From contig NZ_LAPT01000027.1 in the NCBI RefSeq assembly GCF_003194385.1, forward strand, positions 1 to 64,000: a stretch of DNA of 64,000 nucleotides, read 5' to 3'. The stretch's first letter is position 1, and the number at the start of each line of letters is the position of its first letter. Below, in pieces: positions 40,546 through 48,707 of this stretch. Both the position numbers and the translations under genes were made by a program. The notes beneath the pieces were generated by a model. The model was not told the DNA's origin. It saw nothing but the letters and a program-made list of their open reading frames with translations, and made no database searches. This DNA comes from Pokkaliibacter plantistimulans (GTDB lineage Bacteria; Pseudomonadota; Gammaproteobacteria; Pseudomonadales; Balneatricaceae).

Positions 40546-41928
40546 ATGGATACGCTTCCCGACCAGGAAACAGAAGCCTTAAAGCTCCCTCCTCATTCAA
40601 TTGAAGCTGAACAGTCGGTACTGGGTGGTGTCCTGCTGGATAACCAGGCCTGGGATACCGTCGCTGAGCAGCTGACCGAAGACGATTTCTATCGTCGCAA
40701 TCATCGCCTGATCTTCCGGGCCATGGCGCAGCTGATCAGTCAGCAGATGCCTCTGGATATCATTACGCTGTCGGAGGAACTGGAGTCCCGCGCAGAGCTT
40801 GAGCATGCCGGTGGTCTGGTTTACCTCGGAGAGCTGGTACAGAACACGCCGAGTACTGCCAATATTCGCGCGTATGCCGAAATCGTGCGTGATCGCTCAC
40901 TGCTGCGCCAGCTTATTAGTATCAGTGGTGAGATCATGGACCTGGCGTATCATCCGGAAGGGCGGACCGGTCCGGAGGTGCTCAATGAGGCGGAAGCCAA
41001 GGTATTCAAGATTGCAGAAAGCCGGACCCAGGCTTCGGGCCCAGTGGGCGTAAACCCCATTCTGGCGCAGACGATCGAGCGTATCGATTTGCTCAATCAG
41101 CAAGGTGGCGAAATGACCGGTGCCAGTACAGGCTTCTCTGATCTGGACCGGATGACCTCGGGTATGCAGCCATCGGACATGATTATCGTCGCTGCGCGTC
41201 CTTCCATGGGAAAGACTACCTTTGCCATGAACGTTGTGCAGAACGTGGTCGTGCAGGGTGACAAGCCGGTGCTTGTATTCAGTCTGGAGATGCCTGCCGA
41301 ACAGCTGATGATGCGTATGCTGGCGTCCCTTGGCAAGATCCCGCTGGGGAATGTGCGTACCGGACAGATGGATCCCGAGGAGTGGACCCGTCTGACGGGA
41401 GCAGTGCATATGCTGCGTAACAAGCCGCTGTATATTGATGACCAGCCAGGTCTGACGCCCAGTGAGATGCGTGCCCGTGCCCGGCGAATTCATCGTGAGC
41501 ATGGCTCCATGGGGCTGATCATGGTCGACTACCTGCAGCTGATGCGGCTGGGTGGCAACGTTGAAAGCCGTACTCAGGAAGTGGCAGAGATCTCGCGCTC
41601 GCTGAAGGCGCTGGCGAAAGAGCTGCATTGCCCGGTAATTGCGCTGTCACAGCTCAACCGTAGTCTGGAAAATCGTCCCAACAAACGTCCTATCAACTCC
41701 GATCTCAGGGAGTCAGGCTCCATCGAGCAGGATGCCGACGTCATCATGTTTATCTACCGTGATGAGGTCTATAACGAAGATTCTCCCGACAAAGGGGTGG
41801 CTGAGATCATTATCGGTAAGCAGCGTAACGGCCCCATCGGCACCTGTCGGCTGGCCTTTATCGGTAAATACACCCGCTTTGAGGATCTGGCACGAGAGAT
41901 CTATGACTCCTACAAGGATGAGTACTAG
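40546..41928 (+). CDS. dnaB: Replicative DNA helicase DnaB
   Basis: DnaB is the hexameric 5'-3' helicase of the replication fork. The 460-residue protein has the N-terminal primase-interaction domain (IEAEQSVLGGVLLD onward) and the RecA-like C-terminal domain. That domain has Walker A ARPSMGKTT, FSLEMPAEQL, the VDYLQLM Walker B region and SQLNRSLE. No intein interrupts it. In-frame starts exist at 40531 (TTG), 40540 and 40546; the last has a GAGA at suitable distance, but the choice is not certain. Confidence 0.96.
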   Translation: MDTLPDQETEALKLPPHSIEAEQSVLGGVLLDNQAWDTVAEQLTEDDFYRRNHRLIFRAMAQLISQQMPLDIITLSEELESRAELEHAGGLVYLGELVQNTPSTANIRAYAEIVRDRSLLRQLISISGEIMDLAYHPEGRTGPEVLNEAEAKVFKIAESRTQASGPVGVNPILAQTIERIDLLNQQGGEMTGASTGFSDLDRMTSGMQPSDMIIVAARPSMGKTTFAMNVVQNVVVQGDKPVLVFSLEMPAEQLMMRMLASLGKIPLGNVRTGQMDPEEWTRLTGAVHMLRNKPLYIDDQPGLTPSEMRARARRIHREHGSMGLIMVDYLQLMRLGGNVESRTQEVAEISRSLKALAKELHCPVIALSQLNRSLENRPNKRPINSDLRESGSIEQDADVIMFIYRDEVYNEDSPDKGVAEIIIGKQRNGPIGTCRLAFIGKYTRFEDLAREIYDSYKDEY

Positions 41929-41964
41929 CACGCTTGCCAGAGAGTGCCGTGCGGCAGCGGTTCG

Positions 41965-42390
41965 TCAGTCGGGAATCAGGCTGGCGAATGCCGCTGGCAT
42001 AGCCACCTTGCTACGGCTGCCGTAGTCAAAAAATACCAGCGCGGTTTTGACCAGCGCGATTTCCTTGGCATCACTCTCGCGGATCATGCGATAGAACATG
42101 TCGCAACCATATTCAAAGGCATCCATCAGCCCTACGCTGATATTCAGCACCTCGCCATGAAAGGCTTCGGCGCGAAACTGAATGGCGGCGTCGGCCATGA
42201 TGATGCCACAGCCCTCAATGTTCAGCTCCTGCCAGCCATACTGGGCGAGAAAGGCTATACGTGCCTCATGTGCCAGACCGAGAATGGCACTGTTGCTCAG
42301 GTGACCGCCGTAGTTGATATCCTGAATGCGGATCGGCAGCGTCAGTTGAAACAGACTCTGTGCCGGTAACGCCAGTCTTATCCTTGCCAT
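41965..42390 (-). CDS. Hotdog-fold acyl-CoA thioesterase family protein
   Basis: The 141-residue protein has a single 4HBT-like hotdog domain. IQDINYGGHLSNSAILGLAHEAR matches the helix-containing active-site region, with Asp and His as in YbgC/FcbC-type thioesterases; here the stretch is split as DINYGGHLSN then AHEAR. It probably hydrolyses an acyl-CoA, but the substrate is unknown. AGGCAGGA precedes the ATG. It is convergent with dnaB and divergent from the oxygenase gene. Confidence 0.8.
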   Translation of the reverse strand: MARIRLALPAQSLFQLTLPIRIQDINYGGHLSNSAILGLAHEARIAFLAQYGWQELNIEGCGIIMADAAIQFRAEAFHGEVLNISVGLMDAFEYGCDMFYRMIRESDAKEIALVKTALVFFDYGSRSKVAMPAAFASLIPD

Positions 42391-42543
42391 ACTGTCCTGC
42401 CTCTTACGTCCAGATAGATCTGTTGTTGGCCTTTGCTGATCAATCGATTTTCTTGCTTATATCGAGCATTTGATTTTGTTTCTGGTGGATTCGCTTCCTG
42501 AGCAAAATAGTCGCCCTGTTTATGACTGGGGCGCTGCACTGGA

Positions 42544-43173
42544 GTGAATACTGCTACTACTGGACTCCCGGAGTCCATGCTCGATCAATTGGCCAGCTGT
42601 GGTTACGTGGTGCTGCCCGATGAGCACAATCCCCTGCTGGAGCAGACTCTATTGCAGGCTTTATACCAGGATATCAGCTGCCATTATCAGGCCAATGCAC
42701 TGGAAGAGGCCAAAGTGGGTCAGGCACGGCAACGAGTTGAGTCAATTCGTGCTGACGAGATTGCCTGGCTGGAAGGCAAGGCTATCTGTCAGCAGCAGTT
42801 TCTGCAGGTTGCAGAGGGCTGGATGGCAGAGTTCAATCGCTCGCTGTTTCTGGGGCTGAATGCCATGGAGTTTCATTACGCCCGCTATCCGGAGGGCGGT
42901 GGTTATGCTTTGCACTGGGATAACTTCCAGGGAAATAACCAGCGTATTCTGACGTTTATCACCTACCTCAATCCGGACTGGCAGCCAGGTGATGGGGGGG
43001 AACTGCTGCTCTATGCTGATGATGAGCAGCAGTTGCTGGCATCGGTAGCACCACGTTGGGGGACCACGGTGTTTTTTCTGAGTTCAGATTTCCCGCATCA
43101 GGTGCTGCCGGCGGTGAAGCCTCGCCGCAGTCTTACTGGCTGGTTTCGGCGCAATCATCCTCTTGATTGGTAA
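42544..43173 (+). CDS. 2-oxoglutarate/Fe(II)-dependent oxygenase
   Basis: The protein is 209 aa from the GTG. It has the double-stranded beta-helix with iron ligands HWD (H124, D126) and H185 (FPHQV), and a 2-oxoglutarate-binding Arg in RRSLTGWF (194-201). This is a prolyl-hydroxylase-like family; the substrate is unknown. An ATG at 42577 is the alternative start, with GGAG close to it. That ATG and its Shine-Dalgarno lie in a 17-base palindrome (42561-42577). The 3' end overlaps the convergent glycosyltransferase gene by 41 bases. Confidence 0.8.
   Translation: MNTATTGLPESMLDQLASCGYVVLPDEHNPLLEQTLLQALYQDISCHYQANALEEAKVGQARQRVESIRADEIAWLEGKAICQQQFLQVAEGWMAEFNRSLFLGLNAMEFHYARYPEGGGYALHWDNFQGNNQRILTFITYLNPDWQPGDGGELLLYADDEQQLLASVAPRWGTTVFFLSSDFPHQVLPAVKPRRSLTGWFRRNHPLDW
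42561..42577. repeat. Perfect palindrome over the alternative oxygenase start
   Basis: TGGACTC-CCG-GAGTCCA is a perfect seven-base-arm inverted repeat that ends on the first base of the ATG at 42577 and contains its GGAG. As RNA it would hide that ribosome-binding site; as DNA it could be an operator. Confidence 0.4.
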
Positions 43174-44164
43174 ACACCGGCACCAGGGACTGCACGAAAC
43201 GCTCTGCACATTGCTGCCAGCTATTGGCTTCGGCGAACTGGCGGCAGTCGGCTCTGGATAGTGACAGGCACTGCATGGCAGCCTTGGCCAGATCCTGCTC
43301 CAGATAGCCAGTGACGCCTGGCTGCACCACGTCAATGGGGCCGGTCACCGGAAAGGCGGCAATCGGTGTACCGCAGGCCAGCGCTTCCAGCATGACCAAA
43401 CCAAAGGTGTCGGTCAGCGAAGGAAAAACAAATACATCCGCGCGAGCATACTCGTCCACCAGCGCCTGTCCCGTCTTGAAGCCGACCCATTCGGCATCCG
43501 GGTAGCGGGCCTGCAAATCCGCCCGCGCAGGCCCGTCACCGACTACCCGCTTGCGCCCCGGTAGGCGCAAGCGCAGGAAAGCTTCGATATTCTTCTCCAC
43601 CGCTACCCGGCCGACATAGAGAAATACCGGATCAGTATTGGCTGGGCGCTGCTGGGGCCTGAACTGCTCGGTATCCACTCCTCTGCCCCACACCTGCAGG
43701 TGTTCAAGGCCAGCGTTACGCAGTTCCCGGGCATTGCTTTCTGTGGTGACCAGCACCTGCTGGGATGGACGATGAAACCAGCGCAGGAATTGATAACCCC
43801 AGCGCAGGGGAACCCAGCTGAAGCGACTGGAGACGTACTCAGGGAATTTGGTGTGCAGTGAGGTGGTATAGGGAATGTGGTGCTTGTGCAGGTAGCTGCG
43901 GGCGGCGATGCCGAGCGGCCCCTCGGTGGCAATATGCACGGCATCAGGCTGGCAGTCATGTATCAGTTTGCCGACCTGCCATGGGGTAAGCACCAGACGG
44001 ATATCTGGGTAGGTGGGGCAGGGCAGGGTGCGAAAGCGCGCAGGATGAATGATCTCCACCGCCAGCTGTTGCTGCTGCAGGTAGGTGACCATGTGCGTCA
44101 GGGTGGTAACCACGCCATTGATTTGTGGGTACCAGGCGTCAGTAATCAGCAGCAGTTTCTTCAC
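43133..44164 (-). CDS. agt: GT4 glycosyltransferase, probable Agt (glycolipid synthesis)
   Basis: The 343-residue protein is a GT-B, GT4-family enzyme. Its N-terminal half has DAWYPQINGVVTTL, and its C-terminal half has FLYVGRVAVEKN, VGDGPAR and TDTFGLVMLEALACGTP. It lies directly downstream of the PlcP-like phosphoesterase and overlaps it by four bases. Adjacent plcP-agt genes in Pseudomonas and many marine and soil bacteria convert phospholipid-derived diacylglycerol into glycolipids under phosphate limitation. The assignment rests on this pairing plus family membership. It is cytoplasmic or membrane-associated, with no transmembrane helix. Confidence 0.72.
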   Translation of the reverse strand: MKKLLLITDAWYPQINGVVTTLTHMVTYLQQQQLAVEIIHPARFRTLPCPTYPDIRLVLTPWQVGKLIHDCQPDAVHIATEGPLGIAARSYLHKHHIPYTTSLHTKFPEYVSSRFSWVPLRWGYQFLRWFHRPSQQVLVTTESNARELRNAGLEHLQVWGRGVDTEQFRPQQRPANTDPVFLYVGRVAVEKNIEAFLRLRLPGRKRVVGDGPARADLQARYPDAEWVGFKTGQALVDEYARADVFVFPSLTDTFGLVMLEALACGTPIAAFPVTGPIDVVQPGVTGYLEQDLAKAAMQCLSLSRADCRQFAEANSWQQCAERFVQSLVPVFTNQEDDCAETSQ

Positions 44165-44964
44165 GTGCTGCTCTCCAGCTGGGGCAGCGACGTGGCAACC
44201 ACGGTTTCACGCTGGCGTACCCAGGCGATCAATGAAATCTCGCCCTGCATGTCCTCCACCAGCGCGGTACAGGATTCCACCCAGTCGCCGCAGTTCAGGT
44301 AGCGAACCTTACCGATATCACGAATTTCGGCGTGATGAATATGGCCACAAACAACGCCGTCGAAGTTGCGCTTGTGACATTCATGAGCGAGTGCTTCCTC
44401 AAATTCACCGATGAAATTGACGGCTTTCTTGACCTTGTGCTTGAGGTAAGCCGAGAGCGACCAGTAGCCAAAGCCAAAGCGTCGACGCAGATCGTTCAGC
44501 CAGCGATTGAGTACCAGTAGCATTTCATAGGCGGAGTCACCGAGGAACGCCAGCCAGCGGTGATAGCGAGTGATAACGTCAAACATGTCACCATGCAGGA
44601 TCAGCAAGCGTTCGCCTTTGGCAGTGATGTGTTCAGCCTCATCCGTCAGTGTGATGTTACCCAGCTGCAATGTGGAATAGCGGCGGAGGAACTCGTCATG
44701 ATTACCTGTCACGTAGGTAACGCGGGTGCCACGCTTGGCCATGGTGAGGATGCGGCGCAACACGTTACTGTGGCTTTGTGGCCAGTACACGCCCTTGCGC
44801 ATACGCCAGCCGTCGATGATGTCCCCGACCAGATACAGCTGTTCGCAGTCGTGGTGTTTGAGAAACTCCGTCAGCAGCTCGGCCTGACAGCCTTTGCTGC
44901 CCAGATGGGTATCCGAAATCCAGATACTGCGGACGCTGCGTTTTGCTGAGGCATTGCTGGCCAT
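44161..44964 (-). CDS. plcP: PlcP-like metallophosphoesterase (COG2908)
   Basis: The 267-residue calcineurin-like enzyme has metal ligands in DTH (D18, H20), GD (47-48), GNHD (87-90), HGD (124-126) and GHIHH. It resembles the LpxH superfamily and would often be annotated UDP-2,3-diacylglucosamine diphosphatase. The opening SDTHLGSKGCQ and YLVGDIIDGWR fit the PlcP group, which removes the head group from phospholipids to give diacylglycerol. Coupling to agt supports PlcP over LpxH. No convincing Pho box was found upstream: only one GTCAT half-site-like element lies near 45090. Confidence 0.72.
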   Translation of the reverse strand: MASNASAKRSVRSIWISDTHLGSKGCQAELLTEFLKHHDCEQLYLVGDIIDGWRMRKGVYWPQSHSNVLRRILTMAKRGTRVTYVTGNHDEFLRRYSTLQLGNITLTDEAEHITAKGERLLILHGDMFDVITRYHRWLAFLGDSAYEMLLVLNRWLNDLRRRFGFGYWSLSAYLKHKVKKAVNFIGEFEEALAHECHKRNFDGVVCGHIHHAEIRDIGKVRYLNCGDWVESCTALVEDMQGEISLIAWVRQRETVVATSLPQLESST

Positions 44965-45221
44965 GTACGGCTCCTGACGCTGGACGCCTACCCGATATGC
45001 GCAAGTGACTGATTTCCCAGAGGACTTGCTATGGAGCGCGATCGAGAGGGCAGACGGTTGTGCAAGTCAAAGCCATGCTAAGCAGCAAAAATGACGTATT
45101 TATTGCGAAGCGTTTCTCCCGTGCTTATTCCTTGGTCAGTGAGGGGGAAATCAACATAGGAGGACTGGAAAATACCGGGGCAGCAAAAGGAGTTCATGGC
45201 GTGGCAGGAGGTATAAGCGCA

Positions 45222-45243
45222 GCTGCCGGCAGGCACCGGCAGC
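45222..45243. terminator. Hairpin after bioA
   Basis: GCTGCCGG and CCGGCAGC pair perfectly around CAGGCA, 16 bases past the bioA stop. No T tract follows on the bioA strand. The 294-base gap 44965-45258 otherwise holds no convincing gene. Confidence 0.5.
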
Positions 45244-45258
45244 CAGAGTCGATAGCGA

Positions 45259-46548
45259 TCAGTTCAGATAGTCGGCCAGTACCTGACAGGTGGTAGCGGT
45301 CAGCTGTGCCACTTCATTCTGGCTCATGATGAACGGCGGCATCATGTACACCAGTCGTCCGAACGGACGCAGCCAGATACCCGCCTCTACCAGCTGCGGC
45401 TGCAGGATACGCATATCGACCGGATGCTCCAGCTCGATGACGCCGATGGCGCCCAGGCAGCGTACCTCCCTGACGCCGTGCAGACTGCGGGCAGGCGCCA
45501 GTCCGCTTTCCAGCCAGCCTTGCAGCGCGTTGACCTTTTGCTGCCAGTCGCTCTCCAGCAACAGCTCAATGCTGGCATTGGCTACTGCACAGGCCAGCGG
45601 GTTGGCCATGAAGGTCGGACCGTGCATGAAGCAACCCGCGCCGCCAGCGGAGATCGTTTCGGCGATGGCCTTAGTGGTCAGCGTCGCCGCCAGGGTCATA
45701 TAACCGCCGGTCAGCGATTTGCCAAGACAGAGAATGTCGGGGCTGATTTCGGCATGTTCGCAGGCGAACAGCTTGCCGGTCCGGCCAAAGCCGGTGGCGA
45801 TTTCGTCAGCAATCAGCAGTACCTCATAGCGATCACACAGGGCTCTGACCCCCTGCAGATAGGCAGGATGATAGAAGCGCATTCCACCAGCACCCTGTAC
45901 GATGGGCTCCAGAATGACGGCGGCAATCTGCTGGTGGTGCTGTTGCAGGGTGCTCTCCATTTCCGCCAGCTCCTCAGGATGCCATTCGCCATGGAAGGAA
46001 CTCTGAGGGGCAGCGACAAAAAACTGCTCAAGAATGGCGCCTCTGAACAGCTCGTGCATGCCCGTTTCCGGGTCGCACAGTGACATCGCCCCTGTGGTGT
46101 CTCCGTGATACCCATTGCGCAGGGCCAGCAGTCGTTGTCTACTGCCCTGACCGCGTGCCTGCCAGTATTGAATGGCCATTTTCATGGCGACTTCGACGGC
46201 TACCGAGCCTGAGTCGCAGATAAATACCTTGTCCAGACCCGCTGGCGTCAGCTCCACCAGATGACGGGCGAGACGGATGGCCGGGGCATGGGTCAGGCCG
46301 CCAAACATGATATGACTCATGGCATGGGTCTGATCGATCAGGGCCTGATTCAGCCGCGGGTGATTGTAACCATGCACGGCAGCCCACCATGAGGCCATGC
46401 CATCCAGCAGAACCTGGCCATTGTCGAGGTAGATCCTGACTCCTTCAGCCGCACGCACGGGAAAGACTGGTGCAGGGTTGAGCATGGAGGTGTAGGGGTG
46501 CCATATATGATCGCGATCAAAGGCGAGATCGGTGGCTGACAATTGCAT
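45259..46548 (-). CDS. bioA: Adenosylmethionine-8-amino-7-oxononanoate aminotransferase
   Basis: BioA is the PLP enzyme that makes 7,8-diaminopelargonate from KAPA using SAM as amino donor. The 429-residue protein has HIWHPYTSM near the N-terminus, GYHGDTTGAMSLCDP, LIADEIATGFGRTGK and the PLP-lysine region LCLGKSLTGGYMTLA. It stands alone, about 4 kb from the bioB-bioD genes and on the opposite strand. No BirA box was seen before it, unlike bioB. Confidence 0.96.
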   Translation of the reverse strand: MQLSATDLAFDRDHIWHPYTSMLNPAPVFPVRAAEGVRIYLDNGQVLLDGMASWWAAVHGYNHPRLNQALIDQTHAMSHIMFGGLTHAPAIRLARHLVELTPAGLDKVFICDSGSVAVEVAMKMAIQYWQARGQGSRQRLLALRNGYHGDTTGAMSLCDPETGMHELFRGAILEQFFVAAPQSSFHGEWHPEELAEMESTLQQHHQQIAAVILEPIVQGAGGMRFYHPAYLQGVRALCDRYEVLLIADEIATGFGRTGKLFACEHAEISPDILCLGKSLTGGYMTLAATLTTKAIAETISAGGAGCFMHGPTFMANPLACAVANASIELLLESDWQQKVNALQGWLESGLAPARSLHGVREVRCLGAIGVIELEHPVDMRILQPQLVEAGIWLRPFGRLVYMMPPFIMSQNEVAQLTATTCQVLADYLN

Positions 46549-46683
46549 GAGCGTGTTCCTGTACTAATCTAAGTCGGTAGTCGGGTACGTAGACATCGTT
46601 AAGCATGCGATGCGGGGTGTAGGGTGAGAACCCGGGAATAGCGCCGAGTGTCTCATATATTCATAAACAGGAGGTTAAAGCGA

Positions 46684-46932
46684 ATGAACAAATCCAAAGT
46701 CGTTGCTATTGGTGCGGTCTCTGGTCTGCTGGCGTTGGGCGTGATGAGCCATTCCGCCATGGCGGCCAGTGACAAGGAAAAATGCTATGGTGTGGCCATG
46801 GCGGGCCAGAATGACTGTGCCTCCAATGGCCATGCCTGCGCCGGGCAAGCCACCAAGGACAAAGATCCCGGTGACTGGAAATATGTAGCCAAAGGCACAT
46901 GCGAGAGTATGGGCGGCATGCTGAAAAAGTAA
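46684..46932 (+). CDS. DUF2282 (BufA/bufferin-like) secreted Cys peptide
   Basis: The 82-residue precursor has a signal peptide (1-27, ending SAMA). The mature part has four Cys at 34, 45, 52 and 73 in the pattern [14 protein letters not shown]...ACAG...GTC. This is the DUF2282 pattern, now known to include bufferins, RiPP-type peptides modified by an MNIO (DUF692) enzyme and linked to copper tolerance. AGGAGG (46669-46674) sets the start. The usual neighbours (DUF692 enzyme, DUF2063 partner, DoxX protein) are not here: bioA lies upstream and trmO downstream. It may be modified by an enzyme elsewhere or be unmodified. Confidence 0.82.
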   Translation: MNKSKVVAIGAVSGLLALGVMSHSAMAASDKEKCYGVAMAGQNDCASNGHACAGQATKDKDPGDWKYVAKGTCESMGGMLKK

Positions 46933-46991
46933 GCTTTTTACTTCTACACGTTCCGACTGGTGCCTCAGCAGGGTACCAGTCGTTCTTCTCT

Positions 46992-47041
46992 CACCACCTC
47001 GTCTCCTTTCACCACCTCGTCTCCTTTCACCACCTCGTCTC
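46992..47041. repeat. 18-bp tandem repeat, 2.8 copies
   Basis: The unit CACCACCTCGTCTCCTTT occurs at 46992-47009 and 47010-47027, and its first 14 bases again at 47028-47041. The copies are identical where complete. It lies 60 bases past the DUF2282 gene, between it and trmO. Frames across it are Thr/Ser-rich and not credible genes. Confidence 0.9.
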
Positions 47042-47117
47042 TATGCCGCGATGTCTGCTGTGGGATAACAGCTGTTTCAGCTTGCCATAGTACTGTGACT
47101 TGGGCTGCAGAGCCCTG

Positions 47118-47822
47118 CTACAGCGACTCTATTGCGACTACGGCAAAGCCGTCGTCACTCGCCTCGAACAGAATATTGAAGTCATATAGTCGCAGGCCGT
47201 AACGACGGCCATCCTGCCCTTTCTGATAGGCCGGACGGGGATCCTGTGCCAGCACCTGTCGCAGCAGCAGGCGCAAGTCGGGGAAACCGCCTCGTTCAAG
47301 TTGTTGCAAGTGCTGCTCCAGTGGCTCATCCCAGCTGACAATGTGCTGTGGTGGCGGAGCATCAACGAAACCGCCGCGGGCTTCAGGATGACTGTCGACA
47401 AAGGGGACGTAAGGCTTGATATCCAGAATCGGTGTGCCGTCCAGCAGGTCCGCTCCTCCCAGCTCCAGGATACTGTGATTGGCTGCATGACGGATGCCAA
47501 GCAAGGGCACAACTGACAGACCAATAGGGTTGGGGCGGAACGGACTGCGGCTGGCAAAGACACCGACCCGGCGATTCCCACCCAGACGTGGCGGACGAAT
47601 GCGGGGCTGCCAGCCACGCTCGATATGTTCATGAAAGACAAAGGTTAGCCACAGGTGGGAAAAGCCTTCGATGTCATCCAGACTGCTGGCCGGAATGTGC
47701 TGGTCAAGATGCAGTTCAATACGGGCGGCGGTCACCAACCCGGGCTGGCGGGGGATGCCGAACTTTTCCTTATAGGGCGAGTGAATAAAGCCAATGGCCT
47801 GAAAGTGAAAGTCGGTCGACAC
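47118..47822 (-). CDS. trmO: tRNA (N6-threonylcarbamoyladenosine37-N6)-methyltransferase TrmO
   Basis: TrmO (YaeB/TsaA family) methylates t6A37 in threonine tRNAs using SAM. The 234-residue protein has a beta-barrel SAM-binding domain with IGFIHSPYKEKFGIPRQPG, GVFASRSPFRPNPIGLS and DIKPYVPFVDS. A small C-terminal domain has DGRRYGLRLYDFN. The start is GTG at 47822 with AGGA about 12 bases before. It works downstream of TsaE, whose gene is in the same window but not adjacent. Confidence 0.94.
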   Translation of the reverse strand: MSTDFHFQAIGFIHSPYKEKFGIPRQPGLVTAARIELHLDQHIPASSLDDIEGFSHLWLTFVFHEHIERGWQPRIRPPRLGGNRRVGVFASRSPFRPNPIGLSVVPLLGIRHAANHSILELGGADLLDGTPILDIKPYVPFVDSHPEARGGFVDAPPPQHIVSWDEPLEQHLQQLERGGFPDLRLLLRQVLAQDPRPAYQKGQDGRRYGLRLYDFNILFEASDDGFAVVAIESL

Positions 47823-47955
47823 GGGGTGCTATTCCTGTTGCTGTGGTCAGGGTTGTCGCAAGGGGCGTTACTATAGGGGCTGTCAGCATCTGACTCCAGT
47901 CGGGTCATCCTGCTCCGCCAGGTGGGAGTGAATTGCGTCCTGATAGGCTACGAGA

Positions 47956-48594
47956 TCAGTGCAGATAGCTCATCGGGTTGACGGCCTGACCATGAATGCG
48001 CACCTCAAAATGCACGTGCGTGCCATTGGCATGACCGCTGTTACCCATACGTGCTACCGGCTGCCCTTGCTGGACTGTCTCCCCCTTGTCCACCAGATTC
48101 ACGCTGTTGTGGGCATACACCGTCTGAAAGCCGCCACCGTGATCGATGATGATGATGCGGCCGTAACCACGCATATTACCGCTGAACACCACCTTGCCCT
48201 GACCTGCTGCTAGTACTGATGTACCACTGGGGCCACGGAAATCGACGCCGTTATGCATGCGGCCATCGCGCATGCCGAAGCCGGAGGAGTAGTCAGGATG
48301 ACTGACCGGATAGGCCAAGTGCCTGACTACTGCATCCGTCGGTACTTTCAGCTTATCGCCGATTTCAATGCGGCTGGGGTTGGCATCTGGGTTCAGGCGG
48401 CTCAGGGTTTTGACGCTGATGCCATAGCGACGGGCGATGCTGTAAAACGTGTCCCCTGCCTTGACGTAGTAGGTCTGGGTATCGCTGGGAAGAGGCGGGT
48501 TGCTGCCGCAGCCGCCAAGCAGCAGGGCCAATATCAGTAAGGGTAGAGCGAGACGCAGTGAGCGCGGGGCGTTCAGAGTGCTCAGCAATGACAT
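47956..48594 (-). CDS. LysM-M23 peptidase lipoprotein (NlpD-like)
   Basis: The 212-residue precursor has a lipobox LLGGC with Cys29, a LysM domain (about 41-86, YYVKAGDTFYSIARRYGIS) and an M23/LytM domain (95-212). The zinc-site residues are all present: H114 and D118 in HNGVDF, and H193 and H195 in HVHFEVR. An active cell-wall endopeptidase is therefore possible, unlike the degenerate NlpD and EnvC activators. It is not in the usual nlpD place beside rpoS and pcm. Confidence 0.88.
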   Translation of the reverse strand: MSLLSTLNAPRSLRLALPLLILALLLGGCGSNPPLPSDTQTYYVKAGDTFYSIARRYGISVKTLSRLNPDANPSRIEIGDKLKVPTDAVVRHLAYPVSHPDYSSGFGMRDGRMHNGVDFRGPSGTSVLAAGQGKVVFSGNMRGYGRIIIIDHGGGFQTVYAHNSVNLVDKGETVQQGQPVARMGNSGHANGTHVHFEVRIHGQAVNPMSYLH

Positions 48595-48707
48595 TCATCC
48601 TCCTTGAAGGTGATGGTCTGATTCCTGGGCGGTCCGCAGTGTGACAGCAGTGCCTGCTGCCACAAGGGGCTGCCCGTGCTCTGAATCACAAGGGGGCGCA
48701 GGTATGC

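Noticed and set aside
45061-45120. Pho box upstream of plcP
   Set aside because: Only one half-site-like GTCAT is present; the second half at 11-base spacing does not match.
45060-45296. 78-codon frame starting at GTG between plcP and bioA
   Set aside because: It runs into the 3' end of bioA on the opposite strand and shows no conserved features; kept only as a very weak possibility.
46899-47202. Thr/Ser-rich frames across the 18-bp repeat
   Set aside because: They exist only because the repeat length is a multiple of three; no start signal fits.
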